Of a stretch of DNA of 64,000 nucleotides, positions 22,284 to 31,243 are shown piece after piece. Where the stretch lies: the NCBI RefSeq assembly GCF_029633865.1, contig NC_079219.1, forward strand, positions 49,861,008 to 49,925,007, given 5' to 3'. Below the pieces are notes generated by a model. The model had not been told where the DNA came from, searched no databases, and saw only the letters and a program-made list of their open reading frames with translations. The DNA is from Lampris incognitus (Eukaryota > Chordata > Actinopteri > Lampriformes > Lampridae). The position numbers and the translations under genes are program-made. How positions within the stretch are numbered: position 1 is the first letter of the stretch; every line of letters starts with the position of its first letter.

Positions 22284-23060
22284 TCATCTTCGATGTACAG
22301 ACCGCGTGTGTCCAGTGGGTTCCAGTCTCTTTCTTGGTTCGGTACAGTCTTTTGCCCAATGATCAGGGGCCCCACAGTTCCAACACCCCTCGTCTCGAGG
22401 GCCTGCATTGTGGGGTTCTCTACATGGAGCTTGACCTCTGCTCTGAGGGGGACCACCGCGCCCTCTGCTTCTCCCTCTGCCTCTGTTGGGGCTCTGCTGA
22501 GTCTGGAACTGTGCCACTTGCGCCATTTGAAGTGTATCAGTCAACCGGGCTTTGGCTCGTTGTGCTTTTGTCTCTGAGAGTTTCATGTTGTTTTCAACAT
22601 GGATGGCATGCTCTTGAACTGCAGCCAGAGGGCCTCTGTCTCAGCCCACACAGTGTTTGCTCCGTCCAGGAAACAGGTCTTAAGCTGTCATTCATATGGG
22701 GAGTCATTTTGATCATTAGGCGGCACTGGTGATACTAGACCGCTGTTTTCGCTGAAAACTTTAGTCAATCTGACTAAAAAGTCAGACACAGTCTCTCCAG
22801 GCTGCCGTCTACAGACCTTTATTGTCCCCCATCTCATGGTGGCCGGGAAACTGTCTCTCATTCTGCCACGTAGTCCCTCGACAAGGCGCCAATAATCAGC
22901 ATTGTCTGCCAGTTATAACGGTCAGTTTCATCCCGACTGTACCCGCCTGGAGTGGAGGCAGAGTGGTCACTGGGCTCCGCGTGATGGGCTCTGCTGCTGC
23001 AGCCAGCTATTCTTGGGCCTCTGGATATAGACGGGCAGGCCGCCGCCGGTCTGCGGCAGG
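22284..23060 (-). pseudogene. gag: retroviral gag remnant (capsid and nucleocapsid)
   Basis: On the minus strand a capsid stretch around 22740-22860 has a major-homology-like QPGETVSDFLVRL block. The nucleocapsid frame 22284-22586 ends with RGRGRSRGRG and one CCHC knuckle (CWNCGAPDHWAKDC). Stops and frame changes separate the two. Upstream (23060-23840) is pyrimidine-rich leader-like sequence without a recognisable matrix domain. Confidence 0.75.
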
Positions 23061-23840
23061 TTGCTGCTGATCTACGGGTCTCTCATGAGCGGCTGAGACG
23101 GGGAGGAGATCCAGGTCCTTCTGTGAAAGCTGAGGACAGTGATTAATAGTCCCCCCCCCTCCCACCTTATATCTCTTCTCACAATTCTTTTGCCTGCTTC
23201 TTTTCTCTTTCCTCTTTCCTCAACTTCAACGCTTAAGATCACTTTACCTGTCCTTTTTTTTCTTACTTTCATATTTTCCCAGAATATCCTTATCCTGCAA
23301 GTTTTCTGCTGCTCTTTTTTCTGTCTTACTTTTCTTTTCTTTTCTTTTTTTCTTTTGCAGCTGTTTTACAGTAAAACTACCAGTTTCAGGTAATCTAAAT
23401 TTCTTTTCCTCATTGAAAGCTGTTTACAGGAGTTGATTACCATGTCCTTCACACACAATTTGTACACATCCTTTCAAACAAGGCTTTTCAGTTAAACGTT
23501 TGTTTTGTTTCTCCCCCATTCTTCTAACCCGCAGTCACTCTTACCCGGAAATGTCCTATCATGACCATTCAATTGACATTAATCATTATTTCCTTTGTCA
23601 ATGGGTCGTCACCCCTAAGTGAATGTCATTACCTTCAGACGTCTCCACGTGGTCTTCAATACTATGTCCTCCTTTACATAAAAAGTCGTATCACACAACC
23701 CCCCCCCCCCCCCCCGGGAGTCGGCTACCTCAGGGGAGGTAGACTTCCTGGGTCTTAGGCGATTTTTCAGAGCGCCTTCACCAGACCGGCCGGCCAGATT
23801 CCGCGGATAGAGTGAGTCAAAGAAGAACATGAGTTAGGCT

Positions 23841-23857
23841 TCCCGGGCGAGCCCCCA
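23841..23857 (-). other. retroviral primer-binding site (tRNA-Pro type)
   Basis: The minus strand reads TGGGGGCTCGCCCGGGA three bases after the LTR end (...GACA). The classic tRNA-Pro site is TGGGGGCTCGTCCGGGA, so there is one mismatch. Confidence 0.85.
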
Positions 23858-23860
23858 AAA

Positions 23861-24153
23861 TGTCGTGGCAATTATTTAATTCCGCTCTGATATTAAATGA
23901 GTGTAACCGGTTATTTTCTTGCCCGGTGCGGGATTCGATACGGGGTATACTGTATCACAAGGCGACATCACTAACCGCTCGGCTAAAGGGTCAGACCCGT
24001 TAACTAGGGGCTAACGTGTCTTATTCGCAGTTTACATGAGGAAGAAGACAAAAATCTCTTACAGTATTGTCACACGAATTCAATAAATGTTCAATGACCA
24101 TCCAAGCCCAGGTGCTTGGATGCGCACCGATTAATACAGTACAGTCTCTCTTA
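23861..24153 (-). repeat. retroviral 5' LTR, proximal part
   Basis: Matches the 3' LTR from its U5 end (TGTCGTGGCAATTATTTAAT on the plus strand) to CAGTCTCTCTTA at 24153, apart from the 136-bp insert at 23902-24037. The rest of the LTR is displaced to 29086-29342 by the piggyBac/RTE block. Confidence 0.85.
23902..24037 (-). mobile_element. tRNA-like miniature solo LTR inserted in the retroviral LTR
   Basis: TGTAAC...TTTACA ends are flanked by TGAG on both sides (23898-23901, 24038-24041). The matching position in the 3' LTR is empty. On the minus strand it has an A-box-like TTTAGCCGAGCGGTTAG and a B-box-like GTATCGAATCCCG. Same family as the LTRs at 49477-49913. Confidence 0.75.
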
Positions 24154-24725
24154 TTCGTGAGACCCAGCGTCCTCATATGGGGACATTACATTTTGGCTTC
24201 CCTGCGCCATAATACTTCATTCTGCTGACCTTAGACCTGTTGTCCTCATTCGGGGGACACTTCCCCTGCCATCTAGTGGTCACAGAAGCACAATATACAC
24301 ACAACAAAACCAAAACAAGAAGACAAGATGGCCGCTATCTCAACCGCTTACCTCTATGGCAGATCCCGACACAAAAGTGGACAAGGTACAAATCCTAATC
24401 AAATTTTATGGGTGAAACTTGTGTATTTATACTTATTAACGTGTGTAGCTTGAACTGGAATACAAATTTGACAAATTTTAGCAATAGTAACAAGCTACGA
24501 GACGACGCTGCTAAACTTGAAGTACTCATATGAGGACATTGGGACTTCGTTCATGCAATCTGAACCTGTGTAAAAGTAAGAAAACAGCTTCGGAAGATTT
24601 GGGAAGAAATAAACAGTTGTCAAGAGTATAAATAGTTACTGCTTGTGGTACAAATTAGTCTACATTGATTTTTTAGTTTTATTCTTATGTGATTTATTTT
24701 CAGAGCACATTACTCTGTAAAAAAG

Positions 24726-27700
24726 AACCCAGCCACTGAGGATGCACAAGCCAGTGCATCCTTAGTGCCGGTCCCAAGCCCGGACAAATGGGGAGGGTTG
24801 CGTCAGGAAGGGCATCCGGCGTAAAATCTTTGCCAAATCAAATATGCGGATCATAAATAAGACTTACATACCGGATCGGTCGAGGCCCGGGTTACCAACG
24901 ACCGCCACCGGTACTGTTAACCAGCAGGGTGTCGGTGGAAACTATGCTACTGTTGGGCGAAGGAGAAGGAGAGGGGGAAAGCATGTCCAGAGGCAGCTAG
25001 AGAGGAGGAAGGGTAGGCATGTGGAGGTGAGAGTTGGAACTTTGAATGTTGGCACTATGACTGGTAAAGGGAGAGAGCTGGCTGACATGATGGAAAGACG
25101 AAAGGTAGGCATACTGTGTGTGCGAGAGACCAGGTGGAAGGGGAGTAAGGCCAGGAGTATCGGAGGTGGCTTCAAACTCTTCTACCATGGTGTGAATGGG
25201 AGGAGTAATGGGGTAGGGGTAATTCTGAAGGAAGAGTATGTCAAGAGCGTGCTGGAGGTGAAAAGAGTGTCAGACAGAGTGATGAGTATGAAGCTGAAAA
25301 TTGAAGGTTTATTGCTGAATGTTATCAGCGCATATGCCCCGCAAGTTGGGTGTGAGATGGATGAAAAAGAAGAATTCTGGAGGGAGTTGGACGACATGGT
25401 GGAGAGGGTACCCAAGGAGGAGAGAGTGGTGATTGGAGCGGACTTCAATGGACATGTTGGTGAAGGGAACAGAGGTGATGAGGAGGTGATGGGAAGGTAT
25501 GGAGTCAAGAAGAGAAATATGGAAGGACAGATGGTGGTGGATTTTGCGAAAAGGATGGAAATGGCTGTGGTGAATACATATTTCAAGAAGAGGGAGGAAC
25601 ACATGTTGACATACAAGAGTGGAGGAAAGTGCACACAGGTGGACTATATCTTATGTAGAAGGCGCCATCTAAAAGGGATTGGAGACTGCAAGGTGGTGAC
25701 AGGGGAGAACGTAGCTAGACAGCATCGGATGGTGGTCTGTAGGATGACTTTGGAGACCAAGAAGAGGAAGCGAGTGAAGACACAGCCGAAGATCAAATGG
25801 TGGAAGTTGAAGAAGGAAGACTGTTGTGTGGAGTTCAGGCAGGAGTTAAGACAGGCACTGGGTGGTAGTGAAGAGTTGCCAGATGGCTGGACAACCACTG
25901 CAGAAATAGTGAGGGAGACAGCTAGGAAGGTACTTGGTGTGTCATCAGGACAGAGGAAGGAAGACAAGGAGACTTGGTGGTGGAATGAGGAAGTACAGCA
26001 AATTATACAGAGGAAAAGGTTGGCAAAGAAGAAGTGGGATAGTAAGAGAGATGAAGAAAGTAGACAAGAGTACAAGCAGATGCAGCGTAAAGCAAAGAGA
26101 GAGGTGGCAAAGGCAAAGGAAAAGGCGTATGGTGAGTTGTATGACAGATTAGACACTAAGGAAGGAGAAAAGGACTTGTACCGATTGGCTAGACAGAGGG
26201 ACCAAGCTGCAAAGGATGTGCAGCAAGTTAGGGCGATCAAGGATAGAGATGGAAATGTGCTGACAAGCGAGGAGAGTGTGCTAAGAAGGTGGAAGGAATA
26301 CTTTGAGGGGCTGATGAATGAAGAAAATGAGAGAGAGAGAAGGTTGGATGATGTAGGGATAGTGAATCAGGAAGTTCAGCGGATTAGCAAGGAGGAAGTG
26401 AGGGCAGCTATGAAGAGGATGAAGAATGGAAAGGCAGTTGGTCCCGATGACATACCTGTGGAGGCATGGAGATGTTTAGGAGAGATGGCAGTGGAGTTTT
26501 TAACTAGATTGTTTAACACAATCTTGGAAAGTGAGAGGATGCCTGAGGAGTGGAGAAGAAGCATACTGGTACTGATTTTCAAGAACAAGGGCGATGTGCA
26601 GAACTGTAACAACTACAGAGGTATAAAGTTGATCAGCCACAGCATGAAGATTTGGGAAAGAGTAATAGAAGCTAAGTTAAGAGGAGAGGTGATGATCAGC
26701 GAGCAGCAGTATGGTTTCATGCCACGAAAGAGCACCACAGATGCGATGTTTGCTTTGAGAATGTTGATTGAGAAGTATAGAGAAGACCAGAAAGAGTTGC
26801 ATTGTGTCTTTGTAGATTTAGAGAAAGCTTATGACAGAGTGCCGAGAGAGGAGGTGTGGTATTGTATGAGGAAGTCAGGAGTTGCAGAGAAGTATGTAGG
26901 AGTGGTGCAGGATACGTATGAGGGAAGTGGGACAATGGTGAGGTGTGCGGTTGGAATGACAGATGGGTTCAAGGTGGAGGTGGGATTACATCAAGGATCG
27001 GCTCTGAGCCCTTTCTTGTTTGCAATGGTGATGGACAGGTTGACGGACAAGATCAGGCAGGAGTCTCCATGGACGATGATGTTTGCGGATGACATTGTGA
27101 TCTGTAGCGAGAGTAGGGTGCAGGTTGAGGAGAGCCTGGAGAGGTGGAGGTATGCACTGGAGAGAAGAGGAATGAAAGTCAGTAGGAGCAAGACGGAATA
27201 CTTATGCGTGAATGAGAGAGAGGACAGTGGAATGGTCAGGATGCAAGGAGTGGAGGTGACAAAGGCATTTGAGTTTAAATACTTGGGGTCAACTGTCCAA
27301 AGTAACGGGGAGTGCAGTAGAGAGGTGAAAAAGAGAGTGCAGGCAGGTTGGAGTGGGTGGAGAAGTGTGTCAGGAGTGATTTGCGACAGAAGGGTATCAG
27401 CAAGAGTTAAAGGGAAAGTTTACAAGATGGTTGTGAGACCAGCTATGTTATATGGTTTGGAGACAGTGGCACTGACGAAAAGACAGGAGGCGGAGCTGGA
27501 GGTGGCAGAGTTGAAGATGCTGAGATTTTCACTGGGAGTAACGAAGAAGGACAGGATTAGGAACGATTATATTAGAGGGACCGCTCAGGTTGGACGGTTT
27601 GGAGACAAAGCAAGAGAGGCAAGATTGAGATGGCTTGGACATGTGTGGAGGAGAGATGCTGAGTATATTGGGAGAAGGATGCTGAATATGGAGCTGCCAG

Positions 27701-27865
27701 GGAAGAGGAGAAGAGGAAGGCCAAAGAGGAGGTTTATGGATGTGGTGAGGGAAGACATGCAGGTGGCTGGTGTGACAGAGGAAGACGCAGAAGACAGGAA
27801 GAAATGGAAACGGATGATCCGCTGTGGCGACCCCTAACGGGAGCAGCCGAAAGTAGTAGTAGTAG
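24726..27865 (+). mobile_element. full-length RTE-clade LINE with 17-bp target duplication
   Basis: Flanked by the identical 17-mer ATTACTCTGTAAAAAAG at 24709-24725 and 27866-27882. A short 5' UTR (AGCCAGTGCATCC, then GGGCATCCGGCG) leads to one long ORF. The short 3' end CGACCCCTAACGGGAGCAGC, then CGAAAG and (TAG)n, is the usual tail of fish RTE elements. Perfect duplication plus an open ORF point to a young insertion. Confidence 0.95.
24844..27837 (+). CDS. RTE-clade LINE polyprotein: APE endonuclease + reverse transcriptase (997 aa)
   Basis: Intact from ATG 24844 to TAA 27837. The N-terminal ~50-280 residues form an APE-like endonuclease: TLNVGTM, RETRW, VIGADFNGHVG (about residue 196) and a DYILC block; the final block reads ARQHRMV where SDH is usual, keeping the His. 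The reverse transcriptase spans ~500-830 with YRGIKL, YGFMPRKST, FVDLEKAYDRV, GLHQGSALSP and the FADDIV catalytic pair (~747). The C-terminal ~150 residues (RLRWLGHVWRRD, KRRRGRPKRRF) are conserved in RTE elements. The single ORF, length and tail fit RTE (Expander/BovB-like). The product nicks DNA and copies its own RNA at the break. No stop or frameshift was seen, so it may be competent. Confidence 0.95.
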   Translation: MRIINKTYIPDRSRPGLPTTATGTVNQQGVGGNYATVGRRRRRGGKHVQRQLERRKGRHVEVRVGTLNVGTMTGKGRELADMMERRKVGILCVRETRWKGSKARSIGGGFKLFYHGVNGRSNGVGVILKEEYVKSVLEVKRVSDRVMSMKLKIEGLLLNVISAYAPQVGCEMDEKEEFWRELDDMVERVPKEERVVIGADFNGHVGEGNRGDEEVMGRYGVKKRNMEGQMVVDFAKRMEMAVVNTYFKKREEHMLTYKSGGKCTQVDYILCRRRHLKGIGDCKVVTGENVARQHRMVVCRMTLETKKRKRVKTQPKIKWWKLKKEDCCVEFRQELRQALGGSEELPDGWTTTAEIVRETARKVLGVSSGQRKEDKETWWWNEEVQQIIQRKRLAKKKWDSKRDEESRQEYKQMQRKAKREVAKAKEKAYGELYDRLDTKEGEKDLYRLARQRDQAAKDVQQVRAIKDRDGNVLTSEESVLRRWKEYFEGLMNEENERERRLDDVGIVNQEVQRISKEEVRAAMKRMKNGKAVGPDDIPVEAWRCLGEMAVEFLTRLFNTILESERMPEEWRRSILVLIFKNKGDVQNCNNYRGIKLISHSMKIWERVIEAKLRGEVMISEQQYGFMPRKSTTDAMFALRMLIEKYREDQKELHCVFVDLEKAYDRVPREEVWYCMRKSGVAEKYVGVVQDTYEGSGTMVRCAVGMTDGFKVEVGLHQGSALSPFLFAMVMDRLTDKIRQESPWTMMFADDIVICSESRVQVEESLERWRYALERRGMKVSRSKTEYLCVNEREDSGMVRMQGVEVTKAFEFKYLGSTVQSNGECSREVKKRVQAGWSGWRSVSGVICDRRVSARVKGKVYKMVVRPAMLYGLETVALTKRQEAELEVAELKMLRFSLGVTKKDRIRNDYIRGTAQVGRFGDKAREARLRWLGHVWRRDAEYIGRRMLNMELPGKRRRGRPKRRFMDVVREDMQVAGVTEEDAEDRKKWKRMIRCGDP

Positions 27866-27988
27866 ATTACTCTGTAAAAAAGCAGAAAGATTGCTGAATG
27901 CAATAGTAGGAGACAACTCTGAGGTGGAGGATTTGTCTGATGGTGATAATCCTGCAATTGATGGAGATAATATTCCACCTGATATACC

Positions 27989-28096
27989 AGATCTGATCAG
28001 CGGAGCAGTGATGACAGATCTGATCAGCAGAGCAGTGATGACAGATCTGATCAGCAGAGCAGTGATGACAGATCTGATCAGCAGAGCAGTGATGAT
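27989..28096 (+). repeat. 27-bp tandem repeat, 4 units, in the piggyBac N-terminus
   Basis: The unit CAGATCTGATCAGCAGAGCA + GTGATGA is repeated four times, with one variant in the first. It is a multiple of three and in the frame continuous with the downstream basic stretch encodes a 9-residue DQQSSDDRS repeat. Confidence 0.9.
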
Positions 28097-28524
28097 AGTG
28101 ATAGTGAACCACAACTCCATCCACATGCATCTAAACATGTGCAGAGATCCAGAGGACGGGGGCGTAAACGTCAGCATGGTAAAAGTGTTGATGTTGATTA
28201 TGAGCCAGGAGCTAGTGGACGTCACTGTGTAGGATCCAGAGACGTAAATGTCAGTGTCCACATGCATCTGAATCCAGGCCAAAACCTAGCAACGTTGGGT
28301 GTGAAGATCGCTGGAAGCGTAGTGCATTTACTCCAGACTTAGTTCAGTTTGAGGCTCGAGATGAAAGGTGAGAAGAGCGACAAGATGGGCAGCCACTGGA
28401 CTATGTGGAGCAGTACATCGACTCAGAGTTGATGAAACCCATTGCTGACTGCACAAATGCTATGTCACTAGCTACCAGTGGTACATCTCTCAAAACTGAC
28501 AGACTGTTCCTACTAACAAAAAGG

Positions 28525-28650
28525 ACAAGAGTAAGAGTCAAAAGAATCCACACGAGTGTGAGGAATGTGGAAAAGTCTTTTGAAGTAAGAATGACTTAGT
28601 CAAAAGAATCTACACAGGAGAGAATCCATATCAGTGTTAGGAATGTGGAA
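28525..28650 (+). pseudogene. C2H2 zinc-finger remnant inside the piggyBac block
   Basis: Within a frame containing stops the plus strand reads HECEECGKVF, a linker-like TGENPYQC and ECG. These are the spacing and linker of tandem Kruppel-type C2H2 fingers. It follows directly after the truncated PGBD start, where the catalytic domain should be. It could be a captured gene fragment or a native C-terminal finger brought close by deletion. Confidence 0.5.
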
Positions 28651-28904
28651 TATGAAGATGTTTTGTGCTGTTTGCAATTTGTTTGCAGTTTTTAGGCATG
28701 GGAATAAACAGTTTTATACTTTGTTACACAATGGTGACTTTATTGTGTTTTATAGTAAATTAAGTCCTGATGTCCTCATATGAGGACATAATTTTTTGTG
28801 AAAACTACTTATTATTCAAAGACAATGCTTAGTTTTTATATTTATCAGGTCCTACTAATCCCAAATAGCTAGGGGAATTTAAAAATGCATACCAAACATT
28901 ACTT

Positions 28905-29070
28905 GCTGGAGGGACTACATGTCCAATCTGGCCTGGGAACGCCTTGGGATCCCCTAGGAGGAGCTGGAGGGCGTTGCTGGGGAGAGGGAAGCCTGGAGTG
29001 CCCTACTTAGCTTGCTGCCACCACGACCTGACCCCAGAAAAGCAGCTGAAGATGAGATGATGAGATACCA
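28905..29070 (+). repeat. non-LTR retrotransposon 3'-end fragment (Rex-like)
   Basis: CTGGCCTGGGAACGCCTTGG, then GATCCCC, CTGCTGCCACCACGACCTGA and AGATGAGATGATGAGAT resemble the 3' end of a common fish LINE with a GATG-type tail. It lies between the piggyBac end and the resumption of the LTR. The family name is tentative. Confidence 0.45.
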
Positions 29071-29085
29071 AACAAAAGCTCAGGT

Positions 29086-29342
29086 AGGACAGTTGTCTGT
29101 TCTTCCCCTCCTTATCTCATGTCTTCCAGCTCTCATCCCACCAAGGCCACTTCTGAAATTAGTGTGTACACACTTGCTACACTCAGTGAGTCTCCCATAT
29201 AATTCCTCTGCTAATCAACCAACAATTAACAGTAGGCCTGTATTTGTGCACCTGGAGAAGACACTTTATAAGACTACCTTTGTTCTGTTACACATGGACT
29301 TTAAGCATCTATCTAAGCAATGTAAGGTCATGCATGGTGAAA
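29086..29342 (-). repeat. retroviral 5' LTR, distal part
   Basis: Collinear with 14476-14730 of the 3' LTR, starting at AGGACAGTTGTCTGTTC and ending at ATGGTGAAA. The last ~60 bp of U3 present in the 3' LTR are absent, so the outer viral border is lost. Confidence 0.85.
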
Positions 29343-29545
29343 TATATATATAATCACCAGGCTCCAACATTTGCAAAAATCCTGATTCCAGAGTCAGATA
29401 CCTGCCCACCCCAGCCTTGGGAAAAGAATGAGATTGCCTCTGGTTGGTGTGATACCCACTGAGTATTTGTTAGTGTTATTGTGTTTATAAGTAGACCATG
29501 TTTGGGCTCTGGAGATAAGATTGGTCGGTTTCTCTATAAAAACCT

Positions 29546-29967
29546 CTATGCAGTCAGTCTGCATCTACTAAATGTATTCTTAAATATTTTTGGCATATTT
29601 AGAATAACACCTCTACTAGGCCATTTGATAAGTGGCTTTAGTATTTCGGCCATACAGGGAAGCCATGCAGTTTTAATATTTAATATCTTATTATTTGTCA
29701 CTCTGAAATGTTGTGCAATATCTCTGTTACTAAGGTCCAATCTTAGTTTCAGGAGAACGCTAATAACTGGTCTTCTGAAGTGAGACTGTCCCCAAATGGT
29801 GGCACATTGTCCTTTATCTTTGACATCCCCCAACCAAAAATGACTGGAATGAGTCCAGACAGGTGAACAAGACGTGTGACATTGTTTCTGACCATGTGAA
29901 TAAAAAAATGTGTCTTCCCAAGTTCTTCTTTCAGTCTTTTGTTCTCTACTTGGGACTTGATTATCAA
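29546..29967 (-). pseudogene. PIF/ISL2EU (IS4EU)-type transposase fragment
   Basis: The minus strand shows FGWGMSKIKDN followed in another frame by LRLDLSNRDIAQHFRVTNNK and a KPLIKWPSRG block. This is the helix-turn-helix_4 region that precedes the DDE_4 domain in THAP/ISL2EU-type transposases. A leading coiled-coil-like stretch (about 29880-29967) and a frameshift precede it. The DDE part is not present. Confidence 0.55.
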
Positions 29968-30451
29968 GTCTTATTAAAGGCTATTGTATGCAGTGTTGAG
30001 TTTTTGACATTTCCTGTGGTCGGTTTCATATTCTTCTCATGGAACCGATGCAGGTGACCCTCCAGATGATTTGAGAGGCTGTTTTTTTTGGGGGGGGGGG
30101 TTGTCTGAAGCAGTGTGCAGAAGCCTGCTTTGGTCCGGAAATGATCACGAGAATGATGATGTATGAACCACTTCACTGCTTCGGTTGGGCAGAAGCAACT
30201 GACTGGTATGGTTTGACTGGTGGAGCTTTGAAACTTGGAACACGTTTTGTAGATTTTAAAACATAAGAACAGGTGGGTGACTTTTTTTCCCCCAGTAATG
30301 CTTTGATTAGCAGATTTATGATTCCTGTGTACATGTTTTGTTTGAGTAGATAAACTGACATGTCAAGTCTTCAATCGTAAAAAAGCAGTCTTCCACATGT
30401 GCAAATAAAATTCATAATCAAATAAAGCCTCGTGTAAATGGTCTCCATATC
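29968..30451. other. intergenic, no feature recognised
   Basis: A G10 homopolymer at 30091-30100 and AT-rich sequence with AATAAA motifs near 30405-30425. No gene was recognised. Confidence 0.4.
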
Positions 30452-30820
30452 CATCCATCCATTATCCAAACTGCTTATCCTGCTCTCAGGGATGCTGGAA
30501 CCTATCCCAGCAGTCATTGAGCGGCAGGCGGGAAGACACCCTGGACAGGCCGCCAGGCCATCACAGCCGACTCACACACACACATTCATACATAGGGACA
30601 ATTCAGTACGGCCGATTCACCTGACCTACATGTCTTTGCACTGTGGGAGGAAACCGGAGCACCTGGAGGAAACCCACACAGACACGGGGAGAACATGCAA
30701 ACTCCACACAGAGGACAACCCGGGACAACCCCCAAGGTTAGACTACCCTGGGGCTCGAACCCAGGACCTTCTTGCTGTGAGGCGACCACGCTAACCGCTG
30801 CGCCACCGTACCGCCTTAAA
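30452..30820 (-). repeat. SINE-like repeat (family B)
   Basis: Reverse copy with ATCCATCCATTATCCAAACT at the left and the tRNA-like head complement (CTAACCGCTGCGCCACCGTACCG) at the right. It is a nearly complete member of the family at 734-1041. Confidence 0.8.
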
Positions 30821-30989
30821 GTTGACCATTAACACGGACGTCTGACAGTTTTTTGAAGTGCATGACCATGAGGTGCTAAAGTAAAATATGAAAATTCCTT
30901 CTTCACATTGGGTTAAAAAAAAAAATACAAAAACAGGTCATATCCTATTCAAACAGAAGAGAAATGTTTGGGTTTTTTTTTTCACAATT

Positions 30990-31181
30990 CAATTTTATTA
31001 ATTGTCTTATAAGGCCACTCTGGACTTTGCAGGATTCTTGCAGAACTTTACAAAAAAAAAAATAATGATTCTGGTTACTTCAAAACTAACATGTGGTGAG
31101 CACTATAACTGCTTCTTATTCACATCATAATGGACTCAATCAAATCAAATGTTAACAGAATAAACACTATATAGTACGCTT

Positions 31182-31243
<62 letters not shown>

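Larger units (their letters stand above)
24154..28800 (+). mobile_element. degraded piggyBac-type transposon carrying an RTE insertion
   Basis: The block interrupts the retroviral 5' LTR. Its ends carry GTCCTCATATG(A/G)GGAC motifs (about 24170 and 28770, with internal echoes near 24240 and 24530). Its coding part on the plus strand resembles piggyBac: an acidic/serine-rich N-terminus split at 24709/27883 by the RTE, a basic RGRGRKR stretch, then DYVEQYIDSELMKPIADCTNAMSL, the start of the PGBD domain. The DDD core is absent. The right boundary is uncertain and no TTAA duplication could be fixed. Confidence 0.6.
14316..29342 (-). mobile_element. class-I endogenous retrovirus (gamma/epsilon-like), with nested insertions
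   Basis: Read on the minus strand, the order is 5' LTR, primer site, gag, protease, RT, integrase, env, polypurine tract, 3' LTR. The LTRs match over their length but are diverged. The primer site is tRNA-Pro type, as in gammaretroviruses. Interruptions: a tRNA-like solo LTR (23902-24037) and a piggyBac+RTE block (24154-29085) within the 5' LTR, an unidentified insert (~19600-21150) in RT, and an L2 fragment (~18100-18929) before integrase. All genes carry stops or frameshifts, so it is a fossil. Confidence 0.85.

Noticed and set aside
24942-27978. Long antisense ORFs across the RTE LINE (77-198 aa)
   Set aside because: They are shadows of the 997-aa ORF on the other strand, rich in Ser/Leu/His from purine-rich codons read backwards.
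27989-28096. CRISPR-like array
   Set aside because: Units are directly adjacent without spacers, in-frame within a transposase gene, in a vertebrate genome.
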